Origin: Bacillota bacterium
Lineage (GTDB): Bacteria; Bacillota; Desulfotomaculia; Desulfotomaculales; Ammonificaceae
Direction: 5' to 3'
Length of the DNA: 64,000 nucleotides
Assembly (NCBI GenBank): GCA_040755295.1
Contig: JBFMBK010000001.1
Location: 124,001 to 188,000 of the forward strand
The notes under the pieces were generated by a model. It searched no databases, was not told the origin of the DNA, and saw only the letters and a list, made by a program, of their open reading frames with translations. Below, one piece after another: positions 33,378-42,307 of this stretch. Position 1 is the stretch's first letter. Each line of letters starts with the position of its first letter. A program made the position numbers and the translations under genes.

Positions 33378-34895
33378 GTGACCATTGAAGACGGGAAGGA
33401 TACACCCATCTCCAAAGATCTTGCGGTAAACCTCCAAAGACTCGAAGACCGCCTGGTTTTCAAAAAGAATTTTGACCTCATTCTCCGGGAAATTGAGGTC
33501 GGCGGCCGTAGAGCGGCGCTTCTGTTCGTAGACGCTTTTACCAAAGACGTGCCGCTGACGCTGATCCTCAAAGGGCTGCTTGAGGTCAAACCCGGGGAAA
33601 TCACGCTTAATACGTTTAAAAAGCTGTTTTATCACTATGTCACCTTCAGTGAGGTAAAGCAGCTCAAAACCTTGGAAGAGGTAATATACGCCGCGCTGAG
33701 CGGGCCGGTCGCATTCATCATCGACGGCGTGGAATTCGGTATCCTGATCGACGTGCGGCAGTATCCCGCCCGAACTCCGCAGGAGCCGGATCTTGAAAAG
33801 GTAACGCGTGGTTCACGGGACGGTTTTGTCGAAACCCTGGTTCATAACACCGCGCTGATACGCCGGCGGGTCCGCGACCCGGGCCTTCGGTTCGAACACC
33901 TGAGCGCCGGAGTCAGGTCGAAGACCGACATCGCGCTTACGTATATTGAAGACATCGCAAACCCCGAAATAATAAACCTGGTGCGCGAAAAGATTAACAA
34001 GATTAATATCGACGGCCTGCCGATGGCCGAGAAATCCATTGAAGAGCTTATCACACCGGGGACCTATTGGAATCCCTTCCCGAAGGTGCGCTACACCGAG
34101 AGGCCGGACGTAGCCGCCGCTCACCTCTTTGACGGGAACGTGATGGTTCTTGTGGACACATCCCCGAGCGCGATAATCCTTCCCGCGACCATTTTTCACC
34201 ACCTCCAGCATGCGGAAGAATTCAGACAAAACCCAACCGTGGGGGTGTACATGAGGTGGGTGCGTTACATCGGGGTATTCGTTTCGCTCTTCTTGACGCC
34301 GCTATGGCTTCTTGCGGCCCTCGAACCGAACATGCTGCCGGGAATACTTCATTTCATCGGTCCCAAGAAGGTGGGGGAAATCCCGCTTTTCCTCCAATTC
34401 GTAATAGCCGAAATAGCGATTGATATGATCCGCATGGCTACCATTCACACCCCGAGCCCGATCGCCACTTCGACCGGAATTATCGGAGCGGTTCTGTTGG
34501 GACAGCTTGCCGCACAAGTGGGTCTTTTTAGTCCCGAGGTAACGCTTTATACGGCTGCGGCGGCTATCGGCACCTTCCTTACGCCTTCTTTTGAATTGGC
34601 GCAGGCCAACCGTCTGGCGCGGCTTTTTATCCTGATCCTTACGGGGCTTTTCAGGCTTCCCGGTTTTATCATCGGCGTTGTTGCGACCTTTGTCCTGCTG
34701 CTTTTCACGCGTTCTTTCGGGGTACCTTATCTCTGGCCGCTGATCCCGTTAAACCTTGCGGCGTTAAGAAATGTTTTTATGCGTCCTCCTGTAGCGATTA
34801 AGCACGAAAGGCCCGCTATCATGAGACCGATCGATCCCGACCGGCAACCGCAGGCGGCTCCGGCCAGAAAGCCTTTTATGAAAAGGCGCAAGTAG
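33378..34895 (+). CDS. spoVAF: SpoVAF, GerA-type SpoVA accessory protein
   Basis: 505 aa of the GerA family: a large hydrophilic N-terminal domain (about 1-290) with F-V-E-T-L-V-H-N-T-A-L-I-R-R-R and R-Y-T-E-R-P-D-V, then about five membrane helices and a basic C-terminus. SpoVAF associates with SpoVA and germinant receptors and speeds DPA release. GTG 33378 follows GAGGAAGG. It ends the operon, 12 bases from a convergent gene. Confidence 0.94.
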   Translation: MTIEDGKDTPISKDLAVNLQRLEDRLVFKKNFDLILREIEVGGRRAALLFVDAFTKDVPLTLILKGLLEVKPGEITLNTFKKLFYHYVTFSEVKQLKTLEEVIYAALSGPVAFIIDGVEFGILIDVRQYPARTPQEPDLEKVTRGSRDGFVETLVHNTALIRRRVRDPGLRFEHLSAGVRSKTDIALTYIEDIANPEIINLVREKINKINIDGLPMAEKSIEELITPGTYWNPFPKVRYTERPDVAAAHLFDGNVMVLVDTSPSAIILPATIFHHLQHAEEFRQNPTVGVYMRWVRYIGVFVSLFLTPLWLLAALEPNMLPGILHFIGPKKVGEIPLFLQFVIAEIAIDMIRMATIHTPSPIATSTGIIGAVLLGQLAAQVGLFSPEVTLYTAAAAIGTFLTPSFELAQANRLARLFILILTGLFRLPGFIIGVVATFVLLLFTRSFGVPYLWPLIPLNLAALRNVFMRPPVAIKHERPAIMRPIDPDRQPQAAPARKPFMKRRK

Positions 34896-34907
34896 TCTTT
34901 GTCTTTT

Positions 34908-36179
34908 CTAACCACGTTTTTCCACCTTCCGCCACCACAACCCGGTGAAGGCTGTAAGAAACAACGCCGCCGCGGACCCCGCGGCAAAGGAAACCGGTAT
35001 GCCGTAGGCGTGGGCCGTTGCCCCGGCAATCAGGTTTCCCAAGGGAGAGGTTCCCATGAAAAATAAAACAAAAAGGCTCATAACGCGTCCTCTGAATTCG
35101 TCCGTGGATGCAAGCTGTACGGTCGTGTTAATGGTGCCGTTAAGGACCACCATACCCCAACCGGCGACGAACAGCAGCCAAAGCGCCTGATGGTAGCCGG
35201 GCCACCATCCGAGAACGACCTGCGCGCCACAAAGGGCTATAACTCCGGCTCCCAGGAACCGCCGCTCGGGCCCCCTTGCGCTCAGCCAAGCCAGGGTGAG
35301 CCCGCCGAGCAGAGCCCCGAGCCCCTGCGCCGAAAGCAGAAACCCGAAGTCCTGAGCCCCCCGACCGAGTGTCAGACGGGCGAGCGCCGGGACGAGGACA
35401 CTAAAGTTTATAGCCAGCAGGCTTACCTGGGCCAAAAGAATAAGCGGAAAGAAAATCCGCGGGTTCGCCCGGATGTAAGCGAAGCCTGCTCTCGTCTCCT
35501 GCCAGATGGATTTCCGCGACTGCGCCCCGCAGGTTGTTCCATCCGCGCTGATCCGCAGAAGTTGCACAAGAACGGCCACAAAGGATAAAGCGTTTAACAA
35601 AAAACAAACCGCAATACCCCAGCCGGCGATAACCAGCCCGGCTATTGCCGGGCCGACGACCCGCGCGCCGTTGAACAGGGAGGAGTGCAGGGCGATTGCG
35701 TTCATAAGGTTGTCGCGTCCCGCAAGGTGGATTATGAACGATTGCCGGGCCGGAGAGTCAAGCGCGTTCAATGTTCCCAGAAGGAAGGCGCAGACCAATA
35801 CCTCCCAGTACCTTACCAGCCCTGTTAGGACGAGCAGACCCAGAACGAGAGCGATGAGCATCATCCCGGTTTGAGTGAAAATGATCAGCCGCCGCTTGGA
35901 TACCCGGTCGGCCAGCGCGCCGCCGAAAAGTGAAAAAAGGAGTACCGGCCCGAAGTTCGCTGCGCCCACCACGCCCAGCAGCAGCGCCGAATGCGTGAGT
36001 TCCAAGACCAGCCAGGACAGCGCCACCTGCTGCATCCACGTCCCGGTGACCGATACGAGTTGTCCTGTCCAGTAAAGGCGGTAATCCCGGTGATAAAGCG
36101 CCGCCAGCGGCGGGAAAACCTTCTTTTGCGGTGCGATCAACCTGATCTCTTCGTTGGCGATTTGCCTTACCCCCCGCAA
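34908..36179 (-). CDS. MFS transporter, EntS/MFS_3-like exporter
   Basis: 423 aa with 12 predicted helices and the MFS_3 (enterobactin-exporter-like) opening Y-R-L-Y-W-T-G-Q-L-V-S-V-T-G-T-W-M-Q, the loop G-G-A-L-A-D-R-V-S-K-R-R and N-A-L-D-S-P-A-R-Q-S-F. Drug or siderophore efflux is the family's usual job; the substrate is unknown. The TTG start at 36179 is uncertain; a TTG near residue 14 is possible. It converges on spoVAF. Confidence 0.88.
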   Translation of the reverse strand: MRGVRQIANEEIRLIAPQKKVFPPLAALYHRDYRLYWTGQLVSVTGTWMQQVALSWLVLELTHSALLLGVVGAANFGPVLLFSLFGGALADRVSKRRLIIFTQTGMMLIALVLGLLVLTGLVRYWEVLVCAFLLGTLNALDSPARQSFIIHLAGRDNLMNAIALHSSLFNGARVVGPAIAGLVIAGWGIAVCFLLNALSFVAVLVQLLRISADGTTCGAQSRKSIWQETRAGFAYIRANPRIFFPLILLAQVSLLAINFSVLVPALARLTLGRGAQDFGFLLSAQGLGALLGGLTLAWLSARGPERRFLGAGVIALCGAQVVLGWWPGYHQALWLLFVAGWGMVVLNGTINTTVQLASTDEFRGRVMSLFVLFFMGTSPLGNLIAGATAHAYGIPVSFAAGSAAALFLTAFTGLWWRKVEKRG

Positions 36180-36606
36180 GCCCTAAAACTTGCCTTTTGT
36201 TGCATATAATAACGTTACGGTTTTAAGGTTGAAAAGCATTCCGGTCTTAATCAGAACGACTTGACAGCCCGACAAGGTATTCTATCTGCAAAACAGGGGC
36301 CGCGTCAACGCCGTCCTAAAAGAAGGGTGGTTATGCCCGGCACTACTTTATGCCGGGAGATTGTGGTACGATATAGGCAAATGACCCGTGATTCCGCGAC
36401 CGTCAGGCCAGACCCTCATGACGCCCATAAGTGTCGCCGCAGATGAATGAAAACGGGCTTGTTGAGGTTTGCCGCGTCTTTGTGTGCCCTGGCTTGTAAC
36501 GGCCGCCTTATATCTTGAACCATGAATCTTGAACGGACCTCGAAGGTCTATCGGCTTGAGCTTAATTTAGAACTTAGCCTTAGAACCATTGTCAGCGCAG
36601 GTAGGG
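36180..36606. other. Intergenic region between divergent MFS and HAD genes
   Basis: This 427-base gap has an AT-rich stretch at 36195-36230, which may hold the MFS promoter. TTGACA (36261-36266) with TATCTG 16 bases further (36283-36288) is a possible sigma-A promoter towards the HAD gene. A word tract at 36513-36545 contains CCATGAATCTTGAACGGACC. No RNA gene or convincing ORF is seen. Confidence 0.45.
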
Positions 36607-37287
36607 GTGACGGATTTGATCCGGGAGTTAATCCGGGAAGGACGGTTACGCGGGGTTATCTTCGACCTCGACGGCACATTGACACCGGTACGAAGTGTCT
36701 GGCAGCACATCCACGAGGCGCTTGGCACCTGGGAGACGCACGGCAGCCTGTCGCTTGCCGCGTTCCTGGCAGGGGAAATAACGTATGAGGAGTTCGCCAG
36801 GCGGGATGTCGGTTCCTGGAGCGGCGTGCGGCGTGAACTCATAGAGAATATTGTGGCGGAGATTCCCTACCACGATGGGGTCAAGGAAACCATTGATGCC
36901 TTGAAAGACAGAGGAATAAGGCTGGCGCTTCTTTCATCAGGTCTGGACCTGCTGGCGGAGCGGGTGGCGGAAGACCTGGGTTTTGATTATCACATCGCCA
37001 ACGGGCTCGGCTTCTCGTACGGCAGGGCGGACGGGCGGGTGTATATCCGCGTTCCGTGGGAGGGCAAAGCCGATCATCTTGATGCCATCTGCAGTGCGTT
37101 CGGCGCCGGACCGCGGGAGATTGCGGCCGTGGGCGACAGCCACGGCGATGTACCGCTTTTTACACGGGTGGGACTGAGCATTGCCGTGAACGCCGAGCCG
37201 GCTGTTTCAGCCAACGCGCATGTAAGCCTGGAATGCCGGGACCTTCGTGCAATCCTGCCCTTGCTGACGCCTTATTTTTTGCCGTAA
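36607..37287 (+). CDS. HAD-superfamily phosphatase, SerB/PSP-like
   Basis: About 226 aa haloacid-dehalogenase fold: motif I F-D-L-D-G-T-L-T near residue 20, motif II L-L-S-S-G near 107, and motif III/IV G-D-S-H-G-D-V-P-L-F near 178. Resemblance to phosphoserine-phosphatase-like enzymes suggests a small phosphomonoester substrate, not identified. The start is ambiguous: GTG 36607, or TTG 36616 with AGGTAGGGG eight bases before. Confidence 0.83.
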   Translation: MTDLIRELIREGRLRGVIFDLDGTLTPVRSVWQHIHEALGTWETHGSLSLAAFLAGEITYEEFARRDVGSWSGVRRELIENIVAEIPYHDGVKETIDALKDRGIRLALLSSGLDLLAERVAEDLGFDYHIANGLGFSYGRADGRVYIRVPWEGKADHLDAICSAFGAGPREIAAVGDSHGDVPLFTRVGLSIAVNAEPAVSANAHVSLECRDLRAILPLLTPYFLP

Positions 37288-37330
37288 CAGCGGGTCGTAA
37301 TGCTGACCGGTCGGCTTATAACATGGCGTT

Positions 37331-37367
37331 CTTGGCGTCTTGGCGGTTGATTTATTTTCGGAGGAGG
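37331..37367 (+). repeat. TTGGCGTCTTGGCGG repeat fused to the SD tail, upstream of yjbQ
   Basis: TTCTTGGCGTCTTGGCGGTTGA is followed directly by TTTATTTTCGGAGGAGG (ends 37367), which is the SD of the next gene. The same two-part unit precedes the Cdd1-like gene at 46769-46808. Confidence 0.65.
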
Positions 37368-37374
37368 CCTTGAG

Positions 37375-37797
37375 TTGATTGTTACGGTTGAAGTAGTCAC
37401 ACGACAACAACAGGAGTTTGTGGACATCAGCGACAGCATCCAATCCGCGGTTCATGCAAGCGGCATCCTGGAAGGCGTGGCCTTCGTTTATTGTCCGCAC
37501 ACGACTGCCGGACTTTGCATAAATGAAAACTACGATCCCACAGTTCCCGAAGACATTCTGCGCAAGCTCGAAGAGCTTGTCCCGGTGCGTGGTTCCTACC
37601 GGCATTTGGAAGGCAACGCGGCGGCACACATTAAGTCGTGTCTTATGGGCGTAAGCCACCTGCTGCCGGTCAGCGAAGGCAAGCTTAAACTGGGTACCTG
37701 GCAGGGCGTGTTTTTCTGCGAGTTTGACGGACCACGACGGCGCAAGGTAATTGTTCGCGTATTGTCGGAAAAAACGGATGAGGCGGAGACGACTTAG
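37375..37797 (+). CDS. YjbQ/UPF0047 family protein
   Basis: 140 aa with all family motifs: H-T-T-A-G-L-C-I-N-E-N-Y-D near residue 42, D-I-L-R-K-L-E, G-N-A-A-A-H-I-K-S-C-L-M-G near 80 and W-Q-G-V-F-F-C-E-F-D-G-P-R-R-R near 112. YjbQ has been reported to have weak thiamin-phosphate-synthase activity; the true role is unclear. The start is TTG 37375 with GGAGGAGG from the repeat tail. Confidence 0.92.
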   Translation: MIVTVEVVTRQQQEFVDISDSIQSAVHASGILEGVAFVYCPHTTAGLCINENYDPTVPEDILRKLEELVPVRGSYRHLEGNAAAHIKSCLMGVSHLLPVSEGKLKLGTWQGVFFCEFDGPRRRKVIVRVLSEKTDEAETT

Positions 37798-37807
37798 TTC
37801 CGGCACA

Positions 37808-39016
37808 TTACGTACCGCCGCAACTTTTCTTAAGTTCCGCTCGCAGTTCGTACCACTGTTCCCGGGTACGGTTGACGATGTTGGGATTGCCGAAACGGCG
37901 CGGATGAGTTAGAATCCTGCTGAACCACTGCGCTGCACGATCCAGGTATCCCAAACGGTGGTTCAGATCCCCGAGGAGATACAAGAGGTTGAGTTCAAAC
38001 GCCGGGTCGCTGGATTGCTCGGTGCGGTAAGATTCGTTAAAACAGCAAAGCGCTTTTTCGCAGTATTCTTGTTCCTGTGTTTCGTACCCTGCGGAACGGT
38101 AGAGCCATGCTATCTTAAGATAAAATTTCCCCAGTTCGGATTTCTTCCCCCCGATGATTTCCAGGCAATAAATCGCACGGTGGAAGGAGTCCACCGCCAC
38201 GTCCAGATCCCTCTCTCCGTCAAAACGAACCGTCGTCCTGATTTCCAACAATTGCTCGGCAAGACTGGCCATTGCCCGGTCGTTCAGTTTCACAGGTTTT
38301 TCTCCCGCAAAGGCATAGCCGCACTGGGGGCAGACTCTCACTTCATAAAACAACGGGTTGACTGCACGGTAATGGGGGCAGAAATCGCTGTCGGTCTTAT
38401 CCAGCCTGACGTATTTGGATTTAACCGACTGGGAATAGAACGTTATTTCACAACAAGGGCAGGTGAAGCGTCGCGAGTAAAAAGGCTCGTCTGCCCTTTT
38501 CTCCTCCCGCTTGTTTTTTTCTACGGCTGCGGAGGGAATTTCCTTGCTAACCGCCTGCGCTGTTCCTTGATGGGTGTCAACCACGGGCGATATCACGTCC
38601 ATGCTTACGCTTGCTTTTTGTAACTGACCGGATAATGACTCGATTAACATAACCGCTTCTTCAGGGTGCGACTTAAGGACAAACTGGAAGTCGCGGCGGT
38701 TTATCGTAAGAATGATGGTATCGTCCTCCGTGCGCACCGAGCACGAAGCCGGGTTCCCTCCCAGGAGTCCGAAAACCCCGAGGATAGTTCCGGGGCCGCC
38801 GGCCACGCGAGCCTGGTCCCGGTAAAAACCGCCGCTTATGCCTACCTTCCCATGTAAAACGATAAACAGGTGATCGTCCAAAGACCCTGCTTCCAGAAGG
38901 GTTTTTCCTAAAGGATATTTCTCGACTTTGCTGCAAGCGGCCAGGTGTCCCAAGAATAGGGGGGTTAACCTGTTGAAGATGTGTATCTTTCTTAAGAGAT
39001 TTACCTTTTGTTCCAT
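37808..39016 (-). CDS. Cyclic-nucleotide-binding domain plus DUF2225 protein, copy A
   Basis: About 402 aa. Residues 1-125 form a CRP-like cNMP-binding beta barrel (L-E-A-G-S-L-D-D-H-L-F-I-V-L-H-G-K-V). Residues 185-260 hold paired Cys motifs, C-P-C-C and C-P-Q-C-G-Y-A-F, of a zinc-ribbon DUF2225. The rest is TPR-like helices. No DNA-binding domain is seen. DUF2225 proteins are common in Firmicutes but uncharacterised. ATG at 39016 has GGGTGAAG upstream. Confidence 0.85.
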   Translation of the reverse strand: MEQKVNLLRKIHIFNRLTPLFLGHLAACSKVEKYPLGKTLLEAGSLDDHLFIVLHGKVGISGGFYRDQARVAGGPGTILGVFGLLGGNPASCSVRTEDDTIILTINRRDFQFVLKSHPEEAVMLIESLSGQLQKASVSMDVISPVVDTHQGTAQAVSKEIPSAAVEKNKREEKRADEPFYSRRFTCPCCEITFYSQSVKSKYVRLDKTDSDFCPHYRAVNPLFYEVRVCPQCGYAFAGEKPVKLNDRAMASLAEQLLEIRTTVRFDGERDLDVAVDSFHRAIYCLEIIGGKKSELGKFYLKIAWLYRSAGYETQEQEYCEKALCCFNESYRTEQSSDPAFELNLLYLLGDLNHRLGYLDRAAQWFSRILTHPRRFGNPNIVNRTREQWYELRAELKKSCGGT

Positions 39017-39179
39017 GTCTTCACCCAGGTTAGTTCGACATCTACAAGTAAATACACGACAAATTTCTACTTTATGTCCATAATATCTACAATTATTATC
39101 GCCCATGAATGAAATCTTCGGGAGCGTTATCACTGCAGATTTCTAATTTTTAGTAGAGTTTTTTCGGTCTTGAAACGGA

Positions 39180-40370
39180 TTATTGTTCAACCGGGGATTG
39201 AGAGGCGTTCTTGAGTTTTTCCCGCAGGTCATACCAGCGGTCCCGGGTGCGTTTAATAATGCCGGGGTTGGTCGAGCGCTGCGGGTGGTTCAGGATTCTG
39301 CCGAACCACTGGGCGGCCAGGTTGTAGTTCTCCAGGCGATAACTCAACTCAGCGATAAGATATAGCAGCTTTAATTCAGACGCGGCATCAGTCGATTTTT
39401 CCAGGCGGTAAGACTCGATAAGGCAGAAAAGAGCTTTCTCGCTGTATTCGCGATCCTCCTCACGTTCACCCGCGTAACGGTGCAGCCATGCTATTTTAAG
39501 GTACAGCTTCCCGAGCAGGGCATTTCCCCCGCCTATGGCCTCCAGGCAGTAAAACGCCAGACGAAAGGCCTCCGTCGCTGCATTGAGATCCCTTTCTCCG
39601 CCAAAACGCAGCGGCGTCCGAAGTTTGGACAAACGGGCGGCGAGGACGGTCCGCGCCCGGTCGCTGAGCACCGCGGGCATTTCTGCGGTAAAGGCGTAGC
39701 CGCACCTGGGACAGACCCGCACTTCGTAAAACAAGGGATTTACGTCACGGTAATGCGGGCAGTAGTCGCTGTCCGTTTTTTCCACTTTGATAAACTTCGA
39801 TTTTACTTCGACGGAGGGGAATTCCGTTTCGCAAAACGGACAGGTGAAACGCTTCAGGAAGAAAGGGCTTTCGTCACTTTCCGGGCTGGTTCCCGCTCCT
39901 GTTTTCGAGGTTTTAGAATCCTCTTCGGCGGTTTCTTTGTTCTTTATCCGAATTGGTCTTGGGGTCACGGCCTTGGTTTGACGGCTGAGCAGGTCCATCA
40001 ATAGTACCGCCTCTTCGGGGCGCGCTTTAAGAAGGTTCTGAAAATCCTCACGGGCTACCATAAGCATGATTGAGTCTTCTTCCGTGCGCGCCGTATACGA
40101 GGCTGTGTTGTCACCGAAAAGTTCGAGCATCCCGATTATGGCTCCCGGACCCTCGGATCTCCAGACCAGGCCTTGAGATGTCTTCTTGCTTACAGCAACC
40201 TTTCCGTGCAGAACAATCCGCAAATGATTGATTGGAGTACCGGATTCCACAAGCGGTGTTCCCGCTGCAACTGTTTCAAGTTTTACATAAGCGGATAAGG
40301 TCTGCAGAAACTGGGGGGCCAGCCTGTTGAATGGGGGTATCTTGCTCAGGAAATCAACGATTTGGTCCAT
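39180..40370 (-). CDS. Cyclic-nucleotide-binding domain plus DUF2225 protein, copy B
   Basis: About 396 aa with the same architecture as the neighbour: cNMP-binding domain (residues 1-120; L-R-I-V-L-H-G-K-V), a Lys/Glu/Ser-rich linker, DUF2225 cysteine pairs C-P-F-C and C-P-R-C-G-Y-A-F, and TPR-like C-terminus. The two clearly arose by tandem duplication and have diverged most in linker and tail. Start at 40370 (ATG), with GTG 40379 as an alternative. Confidence 0.85.
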   Translation of the reverse strand: MDQIVDFLSKIPPFNRLAPQFLQTLSAYVKLETVAAGTPLVESGTPINHLRIVLHGKVAVSKKTSQGLVWRSEGPGAIIGMLELFGDNTASYTARTEEDSIMLMVAREDFQNLLKARPEEAVLLMDLLSRQTKAVTPRPIRIKNKETAEEDSKTSKTGAGTSPESDESPFFLKRFTCPFCETEFPSVEVKSKFIKVEKTDSDYCPHYRDVNPLFYEVRVCPRCGYAFTAEMPAVLSDRARTVLAARLSKLRTPLRFGGERDLNAATEAFRLAFYCLEAIGGGNALLGKLYLKIAWLHRYAGEREEDREYSEKALFCLIESYRLEKSTDAASELKLLYLIAELSYRLENYNLAAQWFGRILNHPQRSTNPGIIKRTRDRWYDLREKLKNASQSPVEQ

Positions 40371-40732
40371 ATTCGTCACCGATTTTAGTAGTTTAAACAG
40401 TCTTTATGTTTAGCCATAATTCTTCCATATATCTTATTATCCTGCATGTACCTTAAAAACTTTACATTTTGGACGGCGCCTCTACCCTGGTTGTGTCGGC
40501 TGTTAGCTGGAGGGAAGGGGAATAATTGCGGCTGATCTTAATACAGCTTACAGTCCTTTTTATTGTCGCTCTGGATTATTAAGAGAAAATCTGTTTATAA
40601 TTTTCTTTTACTTTCAAAAGATTTATTGACTTCAAGCGTCAGTATAATTAAACTTTAGAAAGGAATCCTATCATAGATGTATTAAGAAATAAAAAGGGGA
40701 ATATAATTTTCTTAAAGGAAGGAGGTAATAAA
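40371..40732. other. AT-rich intergenic region upstream of a small unknown gene
   Basis: This 362-base stretch is much richer in A and T than its surroundings, especially 40570-40700. It contains TTTATTGACTTC and TATAAT near 40630-40655, but these hexamers are only 11 bases apart, so the promoter is not convincing. No RNA structure or ORF was recognised. Confidence 0.4.
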
Positions 40733-41098
40733 ATGGAGCAATCAAGCGTTAAGTGGTTCAAAAAGGGTGAGAGCCAGAAGAGGACAAAAAGGACAACCAT
40801 GCCCACCTGCAACATCGGCAGAGCCTTATCCCTTAATATAGCAAGCTCACAATACATTGTGCCGCCTACCAGGGTTAACGTAGGCTTCGACCCTGAAAAC
40901 GGCGCGCTGATTATAGTAGAGAATAAGGAGCAAGGGGAAATAAAAGTTGAAGCAGTCAATAAAGGCAATAGCGGCAGGATTGTAAGCAGGCCGTTGTTCC
41001 AATGGTTAAAAGAAAATAACATTAAACCAAGAAAATACGAAGGAAGGTACGATGCCGCGACGAGTGCGTTAATCTTCCCCCTGGATTTTCAACCTTAG
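40733..41098 (+). CDS. Small protein of unknown function
   Basis: 121 aa, basic at the N-terminus (K-K-G-E-S-Q-K-R-T-K-R-T), then mainly alternating hydrophobic strands (Y-I-V-P-P-T-R-V-N-V-G-F, A-L-I-I-V-E-N) and a C-terminal R-P-L-F-Q-W-L-K-E-N-N-I. I do not recognise the family. A very strong SD (AAGGAGGTAATAAA), a well-formed terminator and an AT-rich setting argue that it is a real single-gene transcript. Codon use is more AT-rich than neighbours, which may signal acquisition. Confidence 0.75.
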   Translation: MEQSSVKWFKKGESQKRTKRTTMPTCNIGRALSLNIASSQYIVPPTRVNVGFDPENGALIIVENKEQGEIKVEAVNKGNSGRIVSRPLFQWLKENNIKPRKYEGRYDAATSALIFPLDFQP

Positions 41099-41154
41099 TA
41101 ACCTCCGGAATACCGGGTTAGTAAATACTAAGTGACTTTGCATGATTATTCGAT

Positions 41155-41186
41155 GGTTCGGCTGACCGCCGGACCTTTTGTTTTTT
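41155..41186 (+). terminator. Terminator after the small unknown gene
   Basis: GGTTCGGC (41155-41162) pairs with GCCGGACC (41168-41175), with one G-U pair and a five-base loop, followed by TTTTGTTTTTT. It ends the 40733-41098 transcript. Confidence 0.85.
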
Positions 41187-41336
41187 CGGCGGATGTAAAG
41201 GAGAAAAACGAAAAGCGTTGAGTGTGCAAGGTCCCTTCGGCTGTGCCAATGCCTTTTTAAAACGATGTTTTGCCGGTTACTGCGAATTGAACTTGCGGTA
41301 TACTGCTCGTGTCCCTAACGTTGAACCTTGAACACT

Positions 41337-42101
41337 TTAATGCAGGTCTTCGTATGTCCCGAGCTGCACTCCGTTCTCTTGCAGCCACTGTCGGAGCTGC
41401 GGGTCGCAGAGTACTTCCAACTCTTTCTCCCGCTCGCGGGTGTAGCCGCTGAGCCGGCGCAGCTCTTCATCCGCCAGGCCCGGGTGCGTCATCATTTCCA
41501 TAAACCCGGCACCCGTGCGGCGTCCCTGCAGGACAAGCTGGCGGAATACCTCGGCGGTTGCCAGGTCCGCAAACCAATGGAGGCAGCAGTAGTCGGGGGT
41601 TGCGACCCCTTCCGCCCTGAACCGGTCGCGCATGGCCGGATCGAGATTCCGAACCGGCAGGTGATAGCGGCAGGCGACGGAGATGACCGCGGAGAGGATA
41701 ACGGGCCGGAAGTGGATGTGATGGTGCGTGTCAAGATGAGTTATATTTATACCGGCCGCTCTGACTTTCTCAATTTGAGCCGCAAGTTCACGTTCCACCT
41801 CTGTCCAGGACGGGCTTTGGACGAAAAGCTCCTGACGCAGTCTGAACCCTCCGTCTTGTTGCACCAACGAAGGTATTTCCGCCGGTGCGCTCACGGGACT
41901 GCCTTTTGTAAGACACAGGTGTACCCCGACGCCGACACCAGACATTTCTCCGCGCTGCAGGATTACGATGGCGTCGTCGGTCCCCGGTTGGTTGACCATC
42001 AGGCTGACGCTGGTAACCATACCACACCGCACGGCTTCCAATATGCCCCGGTTGACACCCGCCGTAAAGCCGAAATCATCGGCGTTAACCGCCAGAAGCA
42101 T
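41337..42101 (-). CDS. ChbG/YdjC-family carbohydrate deacetylase
   Basis: About 254 aa with the metal-binding motifs of the family: N-A-D-D-F-G at residue 6, T-H-H-H-I-H near 122 (in L-D-T-H-H-H-I-H-F) and M-T-H-P-G near 204. These enzymes de-N-acetylate sugars such as chitooligosaccharides or hopanoid-linked glucosamine. The substrate is unknown. ATG at 42101 is preferred over GTG 42110 because GGGGTG sits seven bases upstream. A TTGAAC word tract lies at its 3' end. Confidence 0.88.
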   Translation of the reverse strand: MLLAVNADDFGFTAGVNRGILEAVRCGMVTSVSLMVNQPGTDDAIVILQRGEMSGVGVGVHLCLTKGSPVSAPAEIPSLVQQDGGFRLRQELFVQSPSWTEVERELAAQIEKVRAAGINITHLDTHHHIHFRPVILSAVISVACRYHLPVRNLDPAMRDRFRAEGVATPDYCCLHWFADLATAEVFRQLVLQGRRTGAGFMEMMTHPGLADEELRRLSGYTREREKELEVLCDPQLRQWLQENGVQLGTYEDLH

Positions 42102-42307
42102 TTCATACACCCCTATACCGGCTTGCTGGTTTTTTTATCATATCACACTTAAGTGTTTGAAGCACCATTGAAAAAAACCGCTTTGAGTCATAACAGCCTG
42201 TCCCGTTGTTACAGTTCAACCGCCCTTCAATTTTCTCAATTAAACACCTTCAACTTTTAGAATGTTTTCAGGACAGTGAAACGATAAACCGAGTGCCTAT
42301 TATGTTC

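Noticed and set aside
35190-35588. Plus-strand open frames over the MFS gene
   Set aside because: They lie antisense to a well-formed 12-helix MFS protein and encode Arg/Pro-rich sequence with no SD.
36261-36446. Small plus-strand ORF upstream of the HAD gene
   Set aside because: No SD, odd composition, and it overlaps a possible promoter.
40627-40655. TTGACT and TATAAT upstream of the small unknown gene as a sigma-A promoter
   Set aside because: The hexamers are only about 11 bases apart, too close for normal use.
41328-42152. Long plus-strand frame opposite the ChbG-type gene
   Set aside because: The minus strand encodes clear deacetylase motifs; the plus frame has no recognisable domain and starts in a repeat.
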